Program-made: the position numbers and the translations under genes
The notes under the pieces: model-generated
What the model saw: the letters and a program-made list of their open reading frames with translations, nothing else
Database searches by the model: none
Told to the model about the DNA's origin: nothing
From: Fodinibius sp051746985
GTDB lineage: Bacteria; Bacteroidota; Rhodothermia; Balneolales; Balneolaceae
Reading direction: 5' to 3'
Length of the DNA: 64,000 nucleotides
Assembly (NCBI GenBank): GCA_051746985.1
Contig: JBNJFP010000014.1
Coordinates: 1-64,000, forward strand
Shown: piece by piece, positions 34,602-43,953 of the stretch
Numbering within the stretch: position 1 is the first letter of the stretch
Layout: every line of letters starts with the position of its first letter

Positions 34602-37376
34602 TCAGAAATTAAAAATATAGCGAAATTGCATTAGATGATCGTTAGGATAGGTTACTGGTGATGCAAGAGCATTCTGAACATTAGAATATTTGAAATCCAG
34701 AAAGAATGAATGGTTTTCATCCAGATTGTACTGTGCCCCAGTATTTATGATATAGGAGTAATTTTTAGTTACCGTTCGCTGCTCATCCGGGCCAGGCTTA
34801 TAATAGTCATCTAACGATTCTTGAGGCGTTCCATTATCTTCGGTGGTAAGTGGTATGGACTCTGACCAATTTTTAGTATAAGCCAGTGATAAATCAAGAT
34901 TTAATTTGTTATCCAAAAAGAACATATTGCCTCCAATATTAACCCCCATGATTTGAACCTCATTCAATCCCCCGGATGTTTCTGTCGTATTCAGATTAAA
35001 ACCGAACTTGGTCTGTAGCGGGCGGTTCGGAAATTGATTCACGAACCGGAATGAATAACTATTGCTCTCAGAATCTCCAAAAGCAAAAACCTGATCGTTC
35101 GTATTAAGCAACGAATAATTGATACTGGCATCGTGTATAATCCCCAAAAACGAAAACTCTTGACTGAGAGAAGCCGTTAGCTGATAGGTATTGGAAAGAC
35201 GTGGATTAGCCGTACGCAGGGTATCTCCGTTTTCAATCACAAAATTTTGGACGGCCGACTGTTCACTCACGCCGTCAAGATCTGCTAAAATAGGATTATT
35301 ACGAGAAACATCGTTATCACGGTCACGCTTCATTAAACCCATACTTATTCTGGGAAAATTTTGATTAATAGGGTACCAACTAACATTCCCGCGATAACTA
35401 ATTGTAGCCGTTGTAGCATCTTTGGTATTCACCACGTTATCACGAAGATTTTCATAACCAAGGGTTACATAAATCTGATTATCGAACATCCTAAACCGAT
35501 CAGTAACCGACAGTCCTGCGATATCTTTTCGGATGGCTGTATTTGCTAATGAATTATATCCAGGCCCAACCCAACGATACCGGAAACGCAAATCATTATT
35601 AAAATAACTGAGACCTAACTGCGATTGTGTTGCCAAAATATTTGTTGGAAAAAAAATTTCTGTCGAGATATCGGTTTCATCTTCAGCAAACCTAATTGGC
35701 AGAGTTTCCATATTTTCGTTGATAATTATAAGCCACGAAAGCCGATCAAGCAGATCCTCAGTTTCTCCATTTAACGCAAATCCCATATCTTCAGCTTCTT
35801 GCTCTGTTAAAGTCCCATCCCCGATATCCTTATTAAGTAAACTTACGGCAGCATCAGCTTTCATCTGGATTCGATCATTATCTAAACGGGCCTCTAAATC
35901 AGATGCTGCCACAAAATTACCTTGTGGGGTCGGGTTACCACTAACGCTGAGTTCGGTGGGATTTTTTTCCAGCTGCTGGCGGTGCTCCGAGTCCAATGAA
36001 CTGGCCAGTTCAGGATTTACCTCCATAATATCCTTAAAATCATTGACAAGATTTATAGAGCTGGTATCGTCTTCAACTTTTAAAAAGTTGAAACCGATAT
36101 TAAAGGTATCATCTTTTTTAAAACCAATGCGTCCGCCAGCAACAGAACGTTGAAAAACGCCCCGGTCGTCGGTATTTAAGGTATAGGTACCTATGGGATC
36201 TTGCTCTTCCTGGAAGTTCTGTTCTTCAACTGTAATTTCATCATAAATAGTATCAATCCCTCGTCGTAATTTTCCATAAATAAAGCGTAAGTCCAACGAT
36301 TCATCCCAAAAATGAAATCTTGCATTAGCCCCCTGAATACGTTGTCCGGCGATAGTGAATGTATTTAGCATGGGATATACATGTCCCGCTTCAAATTCGA
36401 GCCAATTTCCGACATAAAGATTAAGGCGATACCTGTTTTGGGGTTGTAGCCTGGAATCTTCTTGGGTAGTTAGCAACCCGTAAGCTGAGTATGAAACATT
36501 TCCATTTTCTCCCGAAAGACGAACATTACCACTAAGAGCATCATTGGGATAGCCTCCTACCTGCTGACTGCGAGTCTGGAGTTCAACGTTACCCTGAGGC
36601 GCCCATCCCGATCGTTCTTTTTGACCTGTTAAAGCATCAACGTATCTGCCCGGTGCCATCACTGTAAAATTCCAATCCGCGATAACCTGTGAACTGTCAT
36701 CCTTTTCCAGCATAAACTCAGCTTTATGAGTTCCTGCTGATAAATCATCCGATGAATAAGTATAAAAATAATCACTGGCTGTCGCCTGATCGGTTACATC
36801 ATCGCCATCTACATACATTTTAAATTTTGCCGAAGTATCAATTTCAGCTGGATCGTAATAAAGCGTCAAAGCAACAACTACATCTTCTTGGGCGACTGAA
36901 GCACCGGGTTCAGGCGATAAGATGGTGTAATCTACGCCCGTTTTTTCTACCCTGCGCTCGCGTTCACTTTTTTGTTGATCTATTACTTCAACTTCAATGA
37001 CATTTTTCCGGGGTTTGTTAGATGGATAGGTAATTGTGCTACCGTCATTGAGGTGGATTTCCAAATAATATTCGAAGCTTGAGGCCTGTTCGTTCTCAAC
37101 CATCAGTTCCACCAGAAACTCTGAATTAACCAGTGAAGCTCTTTTTTGACTATACGCTATATCATCATCCGACCGGTAAAAAAGATAGGCTTCCTCAACA
37201 TCATTGACATTGATACCCGAGGCAGAAAAATTCAGCTCAAAAGCTTCGTGGCGTTCTATAACCGTCGGTGCCTGGTGCTGAACTTGAAACGGTGACGATA
37301 ATAGCGAACCGGCATTAGCATTGAAACAAAATATCACAATGCTGATCCCCATAAACAGCATTATTCTAAATCGCAT
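34602..37376 (-). CDS. large outer membrane beta-barrel protein with N-terminal periplasmic domains
   Basis: A 924-residue protein with a signal peptide (1-22). The first 250 residues look like two beta-sandwich domains (QAPTVIERHEAFELNFSASG; a second near VDYTILSPEPGASV). From about 270 the sequence is a long run of alternating strands (LSGNVRLSGENGNVSYSAYG and onward) ending in an aromatic residue (RYIFNF), the usual signal for barrel insertion. No TonB box or plug is visible. Third gene of the FecR/CHASE2 operon. It may pass or sense an outer-surface signal for the cyclase. I do not recognise a named family. Confidence 0.75.
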   Translation of the reverse strand: MRFRIMLFMGISIVIFCFNANAGSLLSSPFQVQHQAPTVIERHEAFELNFSASGINVNDVEEAYLFYRSDDDIAYSQKRASLVNSEFLVELMVENEQASSFEYYLEIHLNDGSTITYPSNKPRKNVIEVEVIDQQKSERERRVEKTGVDYTILSPEPGASVAQEDVVVALTLYYDPAEIDTSAKFKMYVDGDDVTDQATASDYFYTYSSDDLSAGTHKAEFMLEKDDSSQVIADWNFTVMAPGRYVDALTGQKERSGWAPQGNVELQTRSQQVGGYPNDALSGNVRLSGENGNVSYSAYGLLTTQEDSRLQPQNRYRLNLYVGNWLEFEAGHVYPMLNTFTIAGQRIQGANARFHFWDESLDLRFIYGKLRRGIDTIYDEITVEEQNFQEEQDPIGTYTLNTDDRGVFQRSVAGGRIGFKKDDTFNIGFNFLKVEDDTSSINLVNDFKDIMEVNPELASSLDSEHRQQLEKNPTELSVSGNPTPQGNFVAASDLEARLDNDRIQMKADAAVSLLNKDIGDGTLTEQEAEDMGFALNGETEDLLDRLSWLIIINENMETLPIRFAEDETDISTEIFFPTNILATQSQLGLSYFNNDLRFRYRWVGPGYNSLANTAIRKDIAGLSVTDRFRMFDNQIYVTLGYENLRDNVVNTKDATTATISYRGNVSWYPINQNFPRISMGLMKRDRDNDVSRNNPILADLDGVSEQSAVQNFVIENGDTLRTANPRLSNTYQLTASLSQEFSFLGIIHDASINYSLLNTNDQVFAFGDSESNSYSFRFVNQFPNRPLQTKFGFNLNTTETSGGLNEVQIMGVNIGGNMFFLDNKLNLDLSLAYTKNWSESIPLTTEDNGTPQESLDDYYKPGPDEQRTVTKNYSYIINTGAQYNLDENHSFFLDFKYSNVQNALASPVTYPNDHLMQFRYIFNF

Positions 37377-37411
37377 TTGTACTCCTTTCCCTTTTTTAGA
37401 CCAACTATATT

Positions 37412-38122
37412 TTAATTTTCGTTTTCGAAAACTTTTACTTCGATTACCCGCTCTTCCCCATCATCATCGGTAAAACGAACTTCATAAATAGTTGGCTCAA
37501 GCTTTTCTTCCATTCCAGAATATTCGTTCTTGTTTTGCTCTAACTCTTCGTCGGTCAGTTCTCCGGAGCTGATACTTCCATCTTCCTCAACTTGGCCAAA
37601 CGTTTTTTCGATAAGTGTGGTGCTTTCTCCCGTTCTATTTGATGTAATCTCTACTTCCCCATCTTCAACCCAAAAATAATCTTCATACGCAGCACCAAAG
37701 GTAGTTCCCTTTACCGACGCTACTGATGAACTTGTGGCAACTTCAAAATCCTGGGCACCTCGTTCTGATACATTTAACAATATTTCTCCCAATTCTAACC
37801 CAATTCGAGTGCTGCTATTTTCCTTATCTTCTATATCGCCCCGAACAATAAGTCGCGAATCCGGCTTTATCTTCGCCATGCTTTTATCCATAAACTGTAC
37901 CAAGGCAAAACCATCTCCAGCTGTTCGCAAGGTATCTCCGTCAAATAATGGTCGCCCCCGTTCCTCTATATTATTAAATTCCCCATCTTCTTCGAGTCCA
38001 ATGGTAGGTTTGAACTTTTGGACAAATGCCAATGGTCGATCTGTATAATCATGCCAATGTGCTCCAAGGCCAGCGAACCCGATCAACAATAGTGGCACAA
38101 TATATTTAGCAATATATCTCAT
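37412..38122 (-). CDS. FecR domain-containing periplasmic protein
   Basis: A 236-residue protein with an N-terminal membrane anchor or signal segment (about 5-22) and a FecR domain (about 55-170): GDTLRTAGDGFALVQFMDKS, LELGEILLNVSE, then VASVKGTTFGAAYED and VEDGEVEIT. In FecIR systems FecR relays an outer-membrane signal to a sigma factor. Here no sigma factor gene is present and the operon contains a CHASE2 cyclase instead. FecR domains beside CHASE2 cyclases occur in other bacteria, so it probably works with the cyclase's outer domain. It lies eight bases after the upstream gene. Confidence 0.9.
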   Translation of the reverse strand: MRYIAKYIVPLLLIGFAGLGAHWHDYTDRPLAFVQKFKPTIGLEEDGEFNNIEERGRPLFDGDTLRTAGDGFALVQFMDKSMAKIKPDSRLIVRGDIEDKENSSTRIGLELGEILLNVSERGAQDFEVATSSSVASVKGTTFGAAYEDYFWVEDGEVEITSNRTGESTTLIEKTFGQVEEDGSISSGELTDEELEQNKNEYSGMEEKLEPTIYEVRFTDDDGEERVIEVKVFENEN

Positions 38123-38130
38123 GACTGTTG

Positions 38131-39306
38131 CTAATTTTCAATTACTATTGATATATTTCCCTGTTCATTTTTTCGAGCAAGCTCCATAATCTTTTGCACA
38201 GCCTCAGCACTCTGCAGATTCTGGCCATCTACTTCAATGGACTCTAAAGAAAACCCATCTTGCTGTAACTCTTCAAAGCGCTCACCTAACACATTTTTCA
38301 ACGCACGAACCGTTTCGTCGGAAACTTCGGCTGTATTAGAGCCTTGTAAATCTGCCAATGTAAAATTCCAAATCTCCGATTCTCTTTCCTCTAATCCTGA
38401 ATTCGTCTCAACTTGTCTGACTATTTGCCAATAATACTCAGTATCGGGGTCGAGTTCCTGAACACCAGAGTTGGGGTACTGATACCCTGATCCATCAACA
38501 ATAATATCCAACATTTCATAATCCAAAAGCGAACCAGCGGTAGAAGATCCTGCCGATTGAATGGGATCGGTGCTCATAGCTCCTTCCATTAATGATTGCG
38601 GACTTTCATCAGATTTTGATTCCACAACAAGCAATCGGTATTGCACCCCAGTTTCACCCTGCCATTGAAAGTTTGGATACTGATTAGATACAATAGATTC
38701 CGACCCCAGCTCATCCCCCGGCGAAAGCAAGTAAAAATCCCGTGTATCTTCTACAATATTAGCCCCAACTTCTTCGGTTTGAGAAGCAAGCATTTCTCCA
38801 TTTACAGTCCCTTGATAAACTTGAACCGTCACACGATAGGTATCAGATGGTAAAGAGGTAGAGCCCTGTAGCTCGTTATAAAATTCCTTTCCATGCTCAG
38901 TAAAATTGCGATCGAAATACATATTTTCATCAACCCCCGGCAACCCATTGCGAGAATTATTATTATCGGCATATACTTGTTGTCCCGGGTCAAGGGTAAA
39001 TGGATTTTCAGATGATTGTTCTACCTCGACAATTCTGCCAATTTCATCTGATTCAACTACAACACGCAGATAAAGATCATTTAACGATTTTGTACTACTC
39101 TGGTTTTGCAGAAATAGCTGAAATAGTTTGGGACCCTTCAGATCATTTGCTATTAACGACTGAATATTAATAGCCTGTGAGTTTTTTAGCGTTTCCTCAA
39201 TCTCGAATTCCATTGTAACTTGTGCCGATACAGATCGAACACCAGTTGTTGTTAGCAACAGAAAACATCCCCAGCAAAAAAAATAAAGATAACGTAACCA
39301 CATCAT
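38131..39306 (-). CDS. secreted hypothetical protein, first gene of the FecR/CHASE2 operon
   Basis: A 391-residue protein with a signal peptide (cleavage near VSAQV). Beta-rich body: an early domain with LFLQNQSSTKSLNDLYLRVV, a middle domain with DTYRVTVQVYQGTVNGE, and an FN3-like segment ELDPDTEYYWQIV (about 275-287). The acidic, helical C-terminal stretch contains ALKNVLGERFEELQQDG. No named family. It starts the operon with FecR, the 924-residue barrel and the cyclase, with gaps of 8, 35 and 3 bases, so all four probably form one envelope signalling apparatus. Confidence 0.75.
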   Translation of the reverse strand: MMWLRYLYFFCWGCFLLLTTTGVRSVSAQVTMEFEIEETLKNSQAINIQSLIANDLKGPKLFQLFLQNQSSTKSLNDLYLRVVVESDEIGRIVEVEQSSENPFTLDPGQQVYADNNNSRNGLPGVDENMYFDRNFTEHGKEFYNELQGSTSLPSDTYRVTVQVYQGTVNGEMLASQTEEVGANIVEDTRDFYLLSPGDELGSESIVSNQYPNFQWQGETGVQYRLLVVESKSDESPQSLMEGAMSTDPIQSAGSSTAGSLLDYEMLDIIVDGSGYQYPNSGVQELDPDTEYYWQIVRQVETNSGLEERESEIWNFTLADLQGSNTAEVSDETVRALKNVLGERFEELQQDGFSLESIEVDGQNLQSAEAVQKIMELARKNEQGNISIVIEN

Positions 39307-39459
39307 TAACCTCCCGAAATTATGCCAACCATCTCATTCTTTTTTCTCTTGATATTTAAAAAGCAAGAAAATGGCTCGGAACTTTTAGCGTTGTTCCAAG
39401 TATTAAGCAGTGATAATCAAGAAATGTGGATATAAGCAGAAATGCAAAAACTTAAAAAG

Positions 39460-39533
<74 letters not shown>

Positions 39534-39724
39534 AATTCGAGGTCGATAAATATAAAGAACTTTTTGGGGAAATTACACCATTTATCTAATTAACTTTATT
39601 TTGTTTTTGACTATATTAGATAACATATTGTAGTTAATAGTTTTAACACATATTTAAAAGTTTTCTGCAAAACACTATCTTTCAACTTATCACATATCAA
39701 CTTTTAACCTACACTCGTAATACG

Positions 39725-40675
39725 ATGATTAATAAACAATTAATACTACTTTTATCTTCCGTGCTTCTCGGGATGACATTGCTCTCTGGCTGTGCCGGAT
39801 CTGAAGAATTAAGAGAACCTTCTGAACGCGATATGGAATACCTTGAATCATTGGATGAAGAGACGCTACGCTCTCTTGATACTGATGATGACGGTCTTAA
39901 CGATTGGGAAGAAATGAACGAATATGATACCGATCCGTTAAGTGCAGACAGTGACGACGACGGTCTTACTGATGCCGAAGAAGTCAACGAATATGACACC
40001 GATCCTAACGAAGCCGATACCGACGGTGATGGCCTCGAAGATGGTGAAGAGGTAAATTCTTACGAAACTGATCCGCTGGAAGAAGATACTGACGGCGACG
40101 GATTAACCGATGGTGAAGAGATCAATGAATATAACACTGATCCATTGAGTGCAGACAGTGACGACGATGGTCTTACTGATGCTGAAGAAGTTAATGACTA
40201 CGGTACCGATCCAAACAACGCTGACTCTGACGGTGATGGATTTACCGACGGACAAGAAATTGATATGGATACTGATCCAACCGATGGTGACGATCCTGTC
40301 TATATTAAAGAAGGTGATTTGGGAACCATTAACTTTGAATTTGATAAATCTGATATTGATGAAGAGGCAGAAGAAATCCTAAAGGAAAACATTGAGAAAT
40401 TAATGGATTCTCCTGATTTCAAAATCCGTATTGATGCCTTTACTGATCACGTAGGTGGCGATCAATATAACTTGCGTCTCAGTACTCGTCGTGCCGAAGC
40501 AGTGAAAGATTTCTATCTCGATAACGATCTTGATGAAGATCGAATTGAAGAAACCCGTGGTTTAGGAAAAGCTCCCGAGCCATGCATGGATGATACTGAA
40601 GAGCGAGGCTGCCGTGAAAACAGACGTGCAGAAACACACCCGCTCAATCCATTCGATTATGAGCCAAGCAACTAA
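39725..40675 (+). CDS. OmpA-family lipoprotein with calcium-binding-type (TSP3-like) repeats
   Basis: A 316-residue lipoprotein: signal peptide with lipobox LLSGC (Cys about 23). Residues about 52-190 are five to six tandem 23-residue units of the form D-x-D-x-D-G-L-x-D-x-E-E, thrombospondin type 3-like and likely calcium-binding. The C-terminal OmpA domain (about 200-305) has INFEFDKSDI, TDHVGGDQYNLRLSTRRAEAV and NRRAE, which bind peptidoglycan. It should tether the outer membrane to the cell wall through a stiff acidic spacer. Monocistronic, with its own terminator. Confidence 0.93.
   Translation: MINKQLILLLSSVLLGMTLLSGCAGSEELREPSERDMEYLESLDEETLRSLDTDDDGLNDWEEMNEYDTDPLSADSDDDGLTDAEEVNEYDTDPNEADTDGDGLEDGEEVNSYETDPLEEDTDGDGLTDGEEINEYNTDPLSADSDDDGLTDAEEVNDYGTDPNNADSDGDGFTDGQEIDMDTDPTDGDDPVYIKEGDLGTINFEFDKSDIDEEAEEILKENIEKLMDSPDFKIRIDAFTDHVGGDQYNLRLSTRRAEAVKDFYLDNDLDEDRIEETRGLGKAPEPCMDDTEERGCRENRRAETHPLNPFDYEPSN
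39880..40290 (+). repeat. 69-base tandem coding repeat with a 207-base higher-order copy
   Basis: The OmpA spacer repeats are 69 bases each. Units 1-2 and 4-5 are much more alike at DNA level than neighbours are. A near-identical stretch starting GTGCAGACAGTGACGACGA occurs at 39942 and again at 40149, exactly 207 bases (three units) apart. This points to a recent duplication of a three-unit block. Confidence 0.75.
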
Positions 40676-40700
40676 GGCTTTTAACTAAGTTCTTAAGCTC

Positions 40701-40735
40701 AAAAGGCGACCTCATTTCGAGGTCGCCTTTTTTAT
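40701..40735 (+). terminator. Rho-independent terminator of the OmpA gene
   Basis: Perfect 13-bp stem AAAAGGCGACCTC / GAGGTCGCCTTTT with a 5-base loop and a run of Ts, 25 bases after the OmpA stop. Confidence 0.95.
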
Positions 40736-40828
40736 TTTAAGACTCTTTTTGAATCGCCCCCTCCGTTTAAATCCCGTGTTGTTTTATCCTGCCTCCCTTT
40801 GTATTGAAAAGCATATCATCCACTTATT

Positions 40829-41701
40829 TTATATATCATAAGGCTCCTTTATTTTTCGTAGGAGCAGTCCTGAACAAGCAATCGCAACCACTCCAAACGA
40901 GGGAATAATTAGGATGGCTGGCATAGTCGGTTGTCCTATCAATCCCATTCCTATTATTTTTGCTGCCAATGCTAACATCAGAATTGATAAAAAAATTATA
41001 TAAACAGGTGCCAATAGATAGCCCATCGGTTTTTGCCTAATAAATAACCAGCCTGAGAGATAAGCTAAAGGTAGCAATAACGCCAAATCTAATCCCTGGA
41101 CAGTAAGCGTGGTATAATGGTTAACCTGTTGTGGAATAACGGACCCATCAAACAGTGGGGGTATCACAACGCTGAGCCACATCAAGCCAATGGCTATGCT
41201 ATTAAAGATGAGAAATCCACCGATAAAAGTCCTCGGAATAGAATCAGGAAAACAAACTGGCAAGCTTTTCAGATGAAACGAAAAAAGCGTTAGTACAAAA
41301 GCAAAAAATGAGGCTCCGAGCAATATCACATACACTATAAAAAGCGCATTATACATCGCCATCACCAAGTAAAACAGATAAGTAACCAAGAAATATCCCA
41401 ATACACCGGACAACAAAAATCGTCCTTTTAGTGAATCTTTTCGGGCCCAAATAAGAGCTATAATTAATAGTGGAATTGCAACAAAAAGAGTCACATAATC
41501 CTGGGCAATACCTTGTGGAGCCACCTCGTACGACATGTGCTGGTAGATCCCTTTCCCATAAATGGTAACAGAATCACCGCGGACTGTTTCAATCTCATAA
41601 GAGCCGGGACCATCCACTGAAAAAATTCCTGCGGATGCTGCGATGCTTGCCAACAATATAATAGTAAGTGATAAAACCGTAACGGTTCTCTTGTGCTCCA
41701 C
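40829..41701 (-). CDS. hypothetical polytopic membrane protein
   Basis: A 290-residue protein with about eight hydrophobic segments, plus a small extracytoplasmic loop between the first two (GPGSYEIETVRGDSVTIYG). No family recognised and no catalytic motif evident. The start codon chosen is the ATG at 41699-41701, which precedes a basic residue pair and the first helix. Isolated on the minus strand below a TonB receptor gene and separated from it by a terminator. Confidence 0.7.
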   Translation of the reverse strand: MEHKRTVTVLSLTIILLASIAASAGIFSVDGPGSYEIETVRGDSVTIYGKGIYQHMSYEVAPQGIAQDYVTLFVAIPLLIIALIWARKDSLKGRFLLSGVLGYFLVTYLFYLVMAMYNALFIVYVILLGASFFAFVLTLFSFHLKSLPVCFPDSIPRTFIGGFLIFNSIAIGLMWLSVVIPPLFDGSVIPQQVNHYTTLTVQGLDLALLLPLAYLSGWLFIRQKPMGYLLAPVYIIFLSILMLALAAKIIGMGLIGQPTMPAILIIPSFGVVAIACSGLLLRKIKEPYDI

Positions 41702-41760
41702 GATAGATCGGGTTTTATTTTATAATAGCCTATTCCCCAATCCAATATATTAAAAAACAA

Positions 41761-41791
41761 AAATCCCCACAGTTTTTTGCTGTGAGGATTT
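41761..41791 (-). terminator. Rho-independent terminator of the TonB receptor gene
   Basis: Stem AAATCC-CACAG / CTGTG-GGATTT with a 7-base loop, one mismatch, followed on the minus strand by Ts. It lies 30 bases past the receptor stop. Confidence 0.8.
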
Positions 41792-41820
41792 AAAATTTAG
41801 CCATGTATTAAGTACCTGTG

Positions 41821-43794
41821 CTACAAGTTCCAGCTCACCGTCCCCAGCGCCCAGCGTCCCGGCATCTGTGCACCCAAAATATCTTCATTATCCTGATCGA
41901 ACACATTATCAACCTGTATTCCCAACGATAGATTATGCGAAATATCATAGCTAATTTTCATATTCCACAGACTGTACACCGACGACCTAAAAGCATTAAT
42001 AGCTTCATTATCGGACGACTGACTTTTTTTCCAGACAGCACTTACCGATACGTCAAAAGGTCCACGATCTACATTTAAAATACCATTCACCAAATGTTTG
42101 GCATAGTTCGATACATATTTGGATGCGACATTTTCTGCTCCAAAAAAGTCCGTAAAGGAATATCCCAACGTGCTATTAACCAGCCAATTATTTCCAATGT
42201 CATGAGTCAAAGAAAGCTCGGTTTCTATCCCCGCCGTTGTAATTGTATTAAGATTTTGAGCATACAGGTAACTTGCTCCTGTCTGCAGGTTATCATCGTT
42301 GCGAATTTCATTAGCATTTATCATTGTATAATCAATCAAATCTGCAGATTCGCGAACAAAACCCGTTGCAGAAAACCGCACATTCTCCCAAGGAAAAAAA
42401 TCTGCGCCCGTTTCTCCCGACCATGCACGTTCAGCCTGCAACCAGGGATTTCCGAGATTACGACCTTCAGCCAAAGGTCCGGAGAGGTTGGTAGAGATAA
42501 AGCGCTCGGTAAAACTGGCCGACCGCACACTACGTCCGGCCGAGGCCCGCAAAATCCAATCTTCCTGTTGATACGAAAAGCTAATCTGAGGCATCAGTTC
42601 CGTTCCGTAATTTTCATCGTGATCTAACCGCAGACTACCTGAAAAGGTCATGGGATTTGTCGGCTGCCATTGCATCATCGTAAAACCGGCATAGTGCCAG
42701 TTACTGTGATCACCACGATCGGTACTTCGAATCAAGCGATTGTCGAACTGCGCGCCATAGGTAATATCCCATGCATCCGATAAATTTCGGTATTGATACA
42801 GCTGTGCGGTTCCTAACGTGGTGGTATGTTCATTGGCCGGCGTTTCGGGATTAAAAATATACTCATCCTCTGTGCGCTTAAATGATCCTTTAAATGTAGT
42901 TACGCTATTCTCCGAGGTGCGCTGCAATTGCATCTGGTTCCACCACGCCGATACGGTTTCGGTAGCATCATCAGCGGGACTGGCCGTATAATAATATCGA
43001 GCATTAAAATCACGATAATCATACCCGCTGCGCAGTGCCAGATCCCAATTATTATTTAGTTTTACGCCGCCCGAAACAGATCCATTAGCAACATTAAAGC
43101 GATTTCTATAATCATCAGTTAATTCCTGCCCAGGACTCTGATGCCACATTCCGCCCCCGCTAATTCGGTAATTTTCGTCACTGTGATAAAGGCCGCCGCG
43201 TCCCATCTTCAGCTCATTTTGACCATAGCCCCCTTTTAGACGGGCATTAGTCTTCTTTTCATTCGGCTGACTTCCAAACGTATGCGTTATAATATTAATG
43301 GCACCGCCAACGGCATCAGCACCATATTGGGCTGCCGCCGGGCCGTGGAGCACTTCAATGCGTTCAATTTCGGATGGCGCTACAGGTATATTGGAATTCA
43401 GATGTGCCGTTAGCGGTTCATTTATCCGCATCCCATCCACCAAAACAAGCACCTGCGAAAATGTACTCCCGCGCAGGCTGAAATCTGATTGCGTACCAAA
43501 CGCACCGCGTGATTGCACTTCTACCCCAGAAATATAGCGGAACAGTTCGTCGGGCGTATGGGCCGGCATATCTTCAATCATTCTTTCCGATATCGTCGTA
43601 ATATTTCGTCCCGATCCCGCCGCCGTCTGTGGCACACGGCTTGATGAGATCACAACCTCTTTGGATACCACTAACGTATCCATGGTCTCGGACTCCTGAG
43701 CTTGGCTGGGATGGGTAACTCCCAAACTTAAAAATAGACCGATTAGTGTGAATATAAATATCGCAGATATAGAATTCCTTTTAAATACATCCAT
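41821..43794 (-). CDS. TonB-dependent outer membrane receptor (BtuB-like)
   Basis: About 657 residues from the ATG at 43792-43794; an earlier in-frame ATG would add 25 residues before the signal peptide and is not preferred. Signal peptide, then the plug domain (about 60-180: SSRVPQTAAGSG, LRGSTFSQVLVLVDGMRINEP, RIEVLHGPAAAQYGADAVGGAINII) and a 22-strand barrel ending RWALGTVSWNL. Size and plug wording resemble BtuB-type receptors. No cobalamin riboswitch is visible upstream. Substrate unknown. Confidence 0.9.
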   Translation of the reverse strand: MDVFKRNSISAIFIFTLIGLFLSLGVTHPSQAQESETMDTLVVSKEVVISSSRVPQTAAGSGRNITTISERMIEDMPAHTPDELFRYISGVEVQSRGAFGTQSDFSLRGSTFSQVLVLVDGMRINEPLTAHLNSNIPVAPSEIERIEVLHGPAAAQYGADAVGGAINIITHTFGSQPNEKKTNARLKGGYGQNELKMGRGGLYHSDENYRISGGGMWHQSPGQELTDDYRNRFNVANGSVSGGVKLNNNWDLALRSGYDYRDFNARYYYTASPADDATETVSAWWNQMQLQRTSENSVTTFKGSFKRTEDEYIFNPETPANEHTTTLGTAQLYQYRNLSDAWDITYGAQFDNRLIRSTDRGDHSNWHYAGFTMMQWQPTNPMTFSGSLRLDHDENYGTELMPQISFSYQQEDWILRASAGRSVRSASFTERFISTNLSGPLAEGRNLGNPWLQAERAWSGETGADFFPWENVRFSATGFVRESADLIDYTMINANEIRNDDNLQTGASYLYAQNLNTITTAGIETELSLTHDIGNNWLVNSTLGYSFTDFFGAENVASKYVSNYAKHLVNGILNVDRGPFDVSVSAVWKKSQSSDNEAINAFRSSVYSLWNMKISYDISHNLSLGIQVDNVFDQDNEDILGAQMPGRWALGTVSWNL

Positions 43795-43894
43795 TTTGTA
43801 GAGAGTTTTAATCAATCCTTTTTTTGAAGATGCTGAAGATATCGGTGCAAATGCTTCATTAAAAGACAAAATTTCATCTTTTTACCCCAAACAA

Positions 43895-43925
43895 AAACCC
43901 CGATGAGAGCATCCCACCGGGGTTT
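43895..43925 (-). terminator. Rho-independent terminator of the S9 peptidase gene
   Basis: AAACCCCG (43895-43902) pairs with CGGGGTTT (43918-43925), and on the minus strand it is followed by a short T-rich stretch. It lies 29 bases beyond the peptidase stop. Confidence 0.8.
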
Positions 43926-43953
43926 GATAACAGAAATGTCTATTCCCAAACAA

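Noticed and set aside
39880..40290. Regular repeats considered as a CRISPR-like or satellite array
   Set aside because: They are 69-base coding repeats in frame inside the OmpA lipoprotein and encode acidic calcium-binding units.
43795..43953. Cobalamin riboswitch upstream of the BtuB-like receptor
   Set aside because: I looked for the B12-box and aptamer blocks and found none. The region holds only the terminator of the next gene and AT-rich leader.
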